Assembly: GCA_963842335.1 (NCBI GenBank)
Contig: CAWJGF010000004.1
Span: forward strand, 124,001 to 188,000
DNA length: 64,000 nucleotides
DNA from: PALSA-600 sp963842335
Lineage (GTDB): Bacteria > Actinomycetota > Thermoleophilia > Gaiellales > Gaiellaceae
Direction of reading: 5' to 3'
The translations under genes were made by a program, and so were the position numbers. This document shows, in pieces, positions 63,966 through 64,000 of the stretch. Positions within the stretch are counted from its first letter, which is position 1. Each line of letters begins with the position of its first letter. Under the pieces are notes generated by a model that saw only the letters and a program-made list of their open reading frames with translations, had not been told where the DNA came from and made no database searches.

Positions 63966-64000
63966 TCAGAACGTCGCGACGATCCTGCCGGTGCCGGCGT
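63966..64000 (-). CDS. Possible 3' end of another gene
   Basis: The minus strand reads AGTGRIVATF then stop at 63966-63968. This could be the C-terminus of an oxidoreductase-like protein (GRIVxTF ends occur in zinc-type alcohol dehydrogenases), but only 11 codons are in view. Confidence 0.25.
   Translation of the reverse strand, partial: AGTGRIVATF

Overview
The window is about 64 kb of GC-rich, densely packed bacterial chromosome that looks like core genome of a deep-branching actinobacterium, probably class Thermoleophilia (Gaiellales or Solirubrobacterales). This assignment is inferred from gene content and order: a biotin carboxylase-BCCP fusion with a separate carboxyltransferase, recR/lysC/asd downstream of dnaX-ybaB, ANTAR and DUF1684/DUF2252 proteins, and an aa3-type oxidase with an extended CoxA. 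I see no rRNA, CRISPR array, prophage or insertion sequence. One tRNA gene is present. Many operon-leading genes seem to lack a 5' leader: a TANNNT -10 box lies 6-9 nt before an ATG or GTG start.

Layout. 1-5.4 kb: flippase-like membrane protein (partial), then gltX, cysS, rlmB, yacP and a SigH-type sigma factor in Bacillus-like order, then tRNA-Thr. 5.4-16 kb: two PLP enzymes, acyl-CoA carboxylase genes (7968 and 13559), a secreted repeat protein, a GGDEF/HD-GYP enzyme with a tiny membrane protein and a structured leader, and pgsA. 16-21.6 kb: ABC exporter, then sucC-methyltransferase-sucD, a methyltransferase fossil and a secreted Gly-rich protein. 21.6-26 kb: a two-component pair, a hybrid membrane/GAF kinase and a PAS protein. 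26-34.6 kb: aminotransferase, PDZ-Lon protease, SDR, then icd-mdh divergent from two citrate synthases and a HEAT-like protein. 34.6-45 kb: XerD/XerC pair, M29 aminopeptidase, pckA, sdhA-sdhB-sdhE, metallophosphoesterase, Asp23 and a GNAT-like protein. 45-53.4 kb: lysC-asd-isomerase, recR, ybaB, dnaX and a second two-component pair. 53.4-59.4 kb: cytochrome oxidase cluster. 59.4-64 kb: hydrolase, DUF1684, ANTAR and DUF2252 proteins.

Functionally the window supplies much of central carbon metabolism: citrate synthase (two), isocitrate dehydrogenase, succinyl-CoA synthetase, a type-E-like succinate dehydrogenase, malate dehydrogenase and PEP carboxykinase. A terminal oxidase accompanies them. 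Aconitase, 2-oxoglutarate dehydrogenase and fumarase are not here.

The most unusual signals are in non-coding DNA and gene integrity. (1) Three families of short palindromic repeats occur: a TIR element whose ends hold the stop codons of two genes, a GGGGACAGTCCCC family whose arms co-vary, and a GGTGCCTGGCACC family. (2) coxC and ctaG carry three same-direction frameshifts within about 370 bp. (3) A methyltransferase is translationally coupled between sucC and sucD. (4) Structured leaders precede a 36-residue membrane protein and pckA. (5) The tRNA-Thr anticodon stem has two G-G mismatches.
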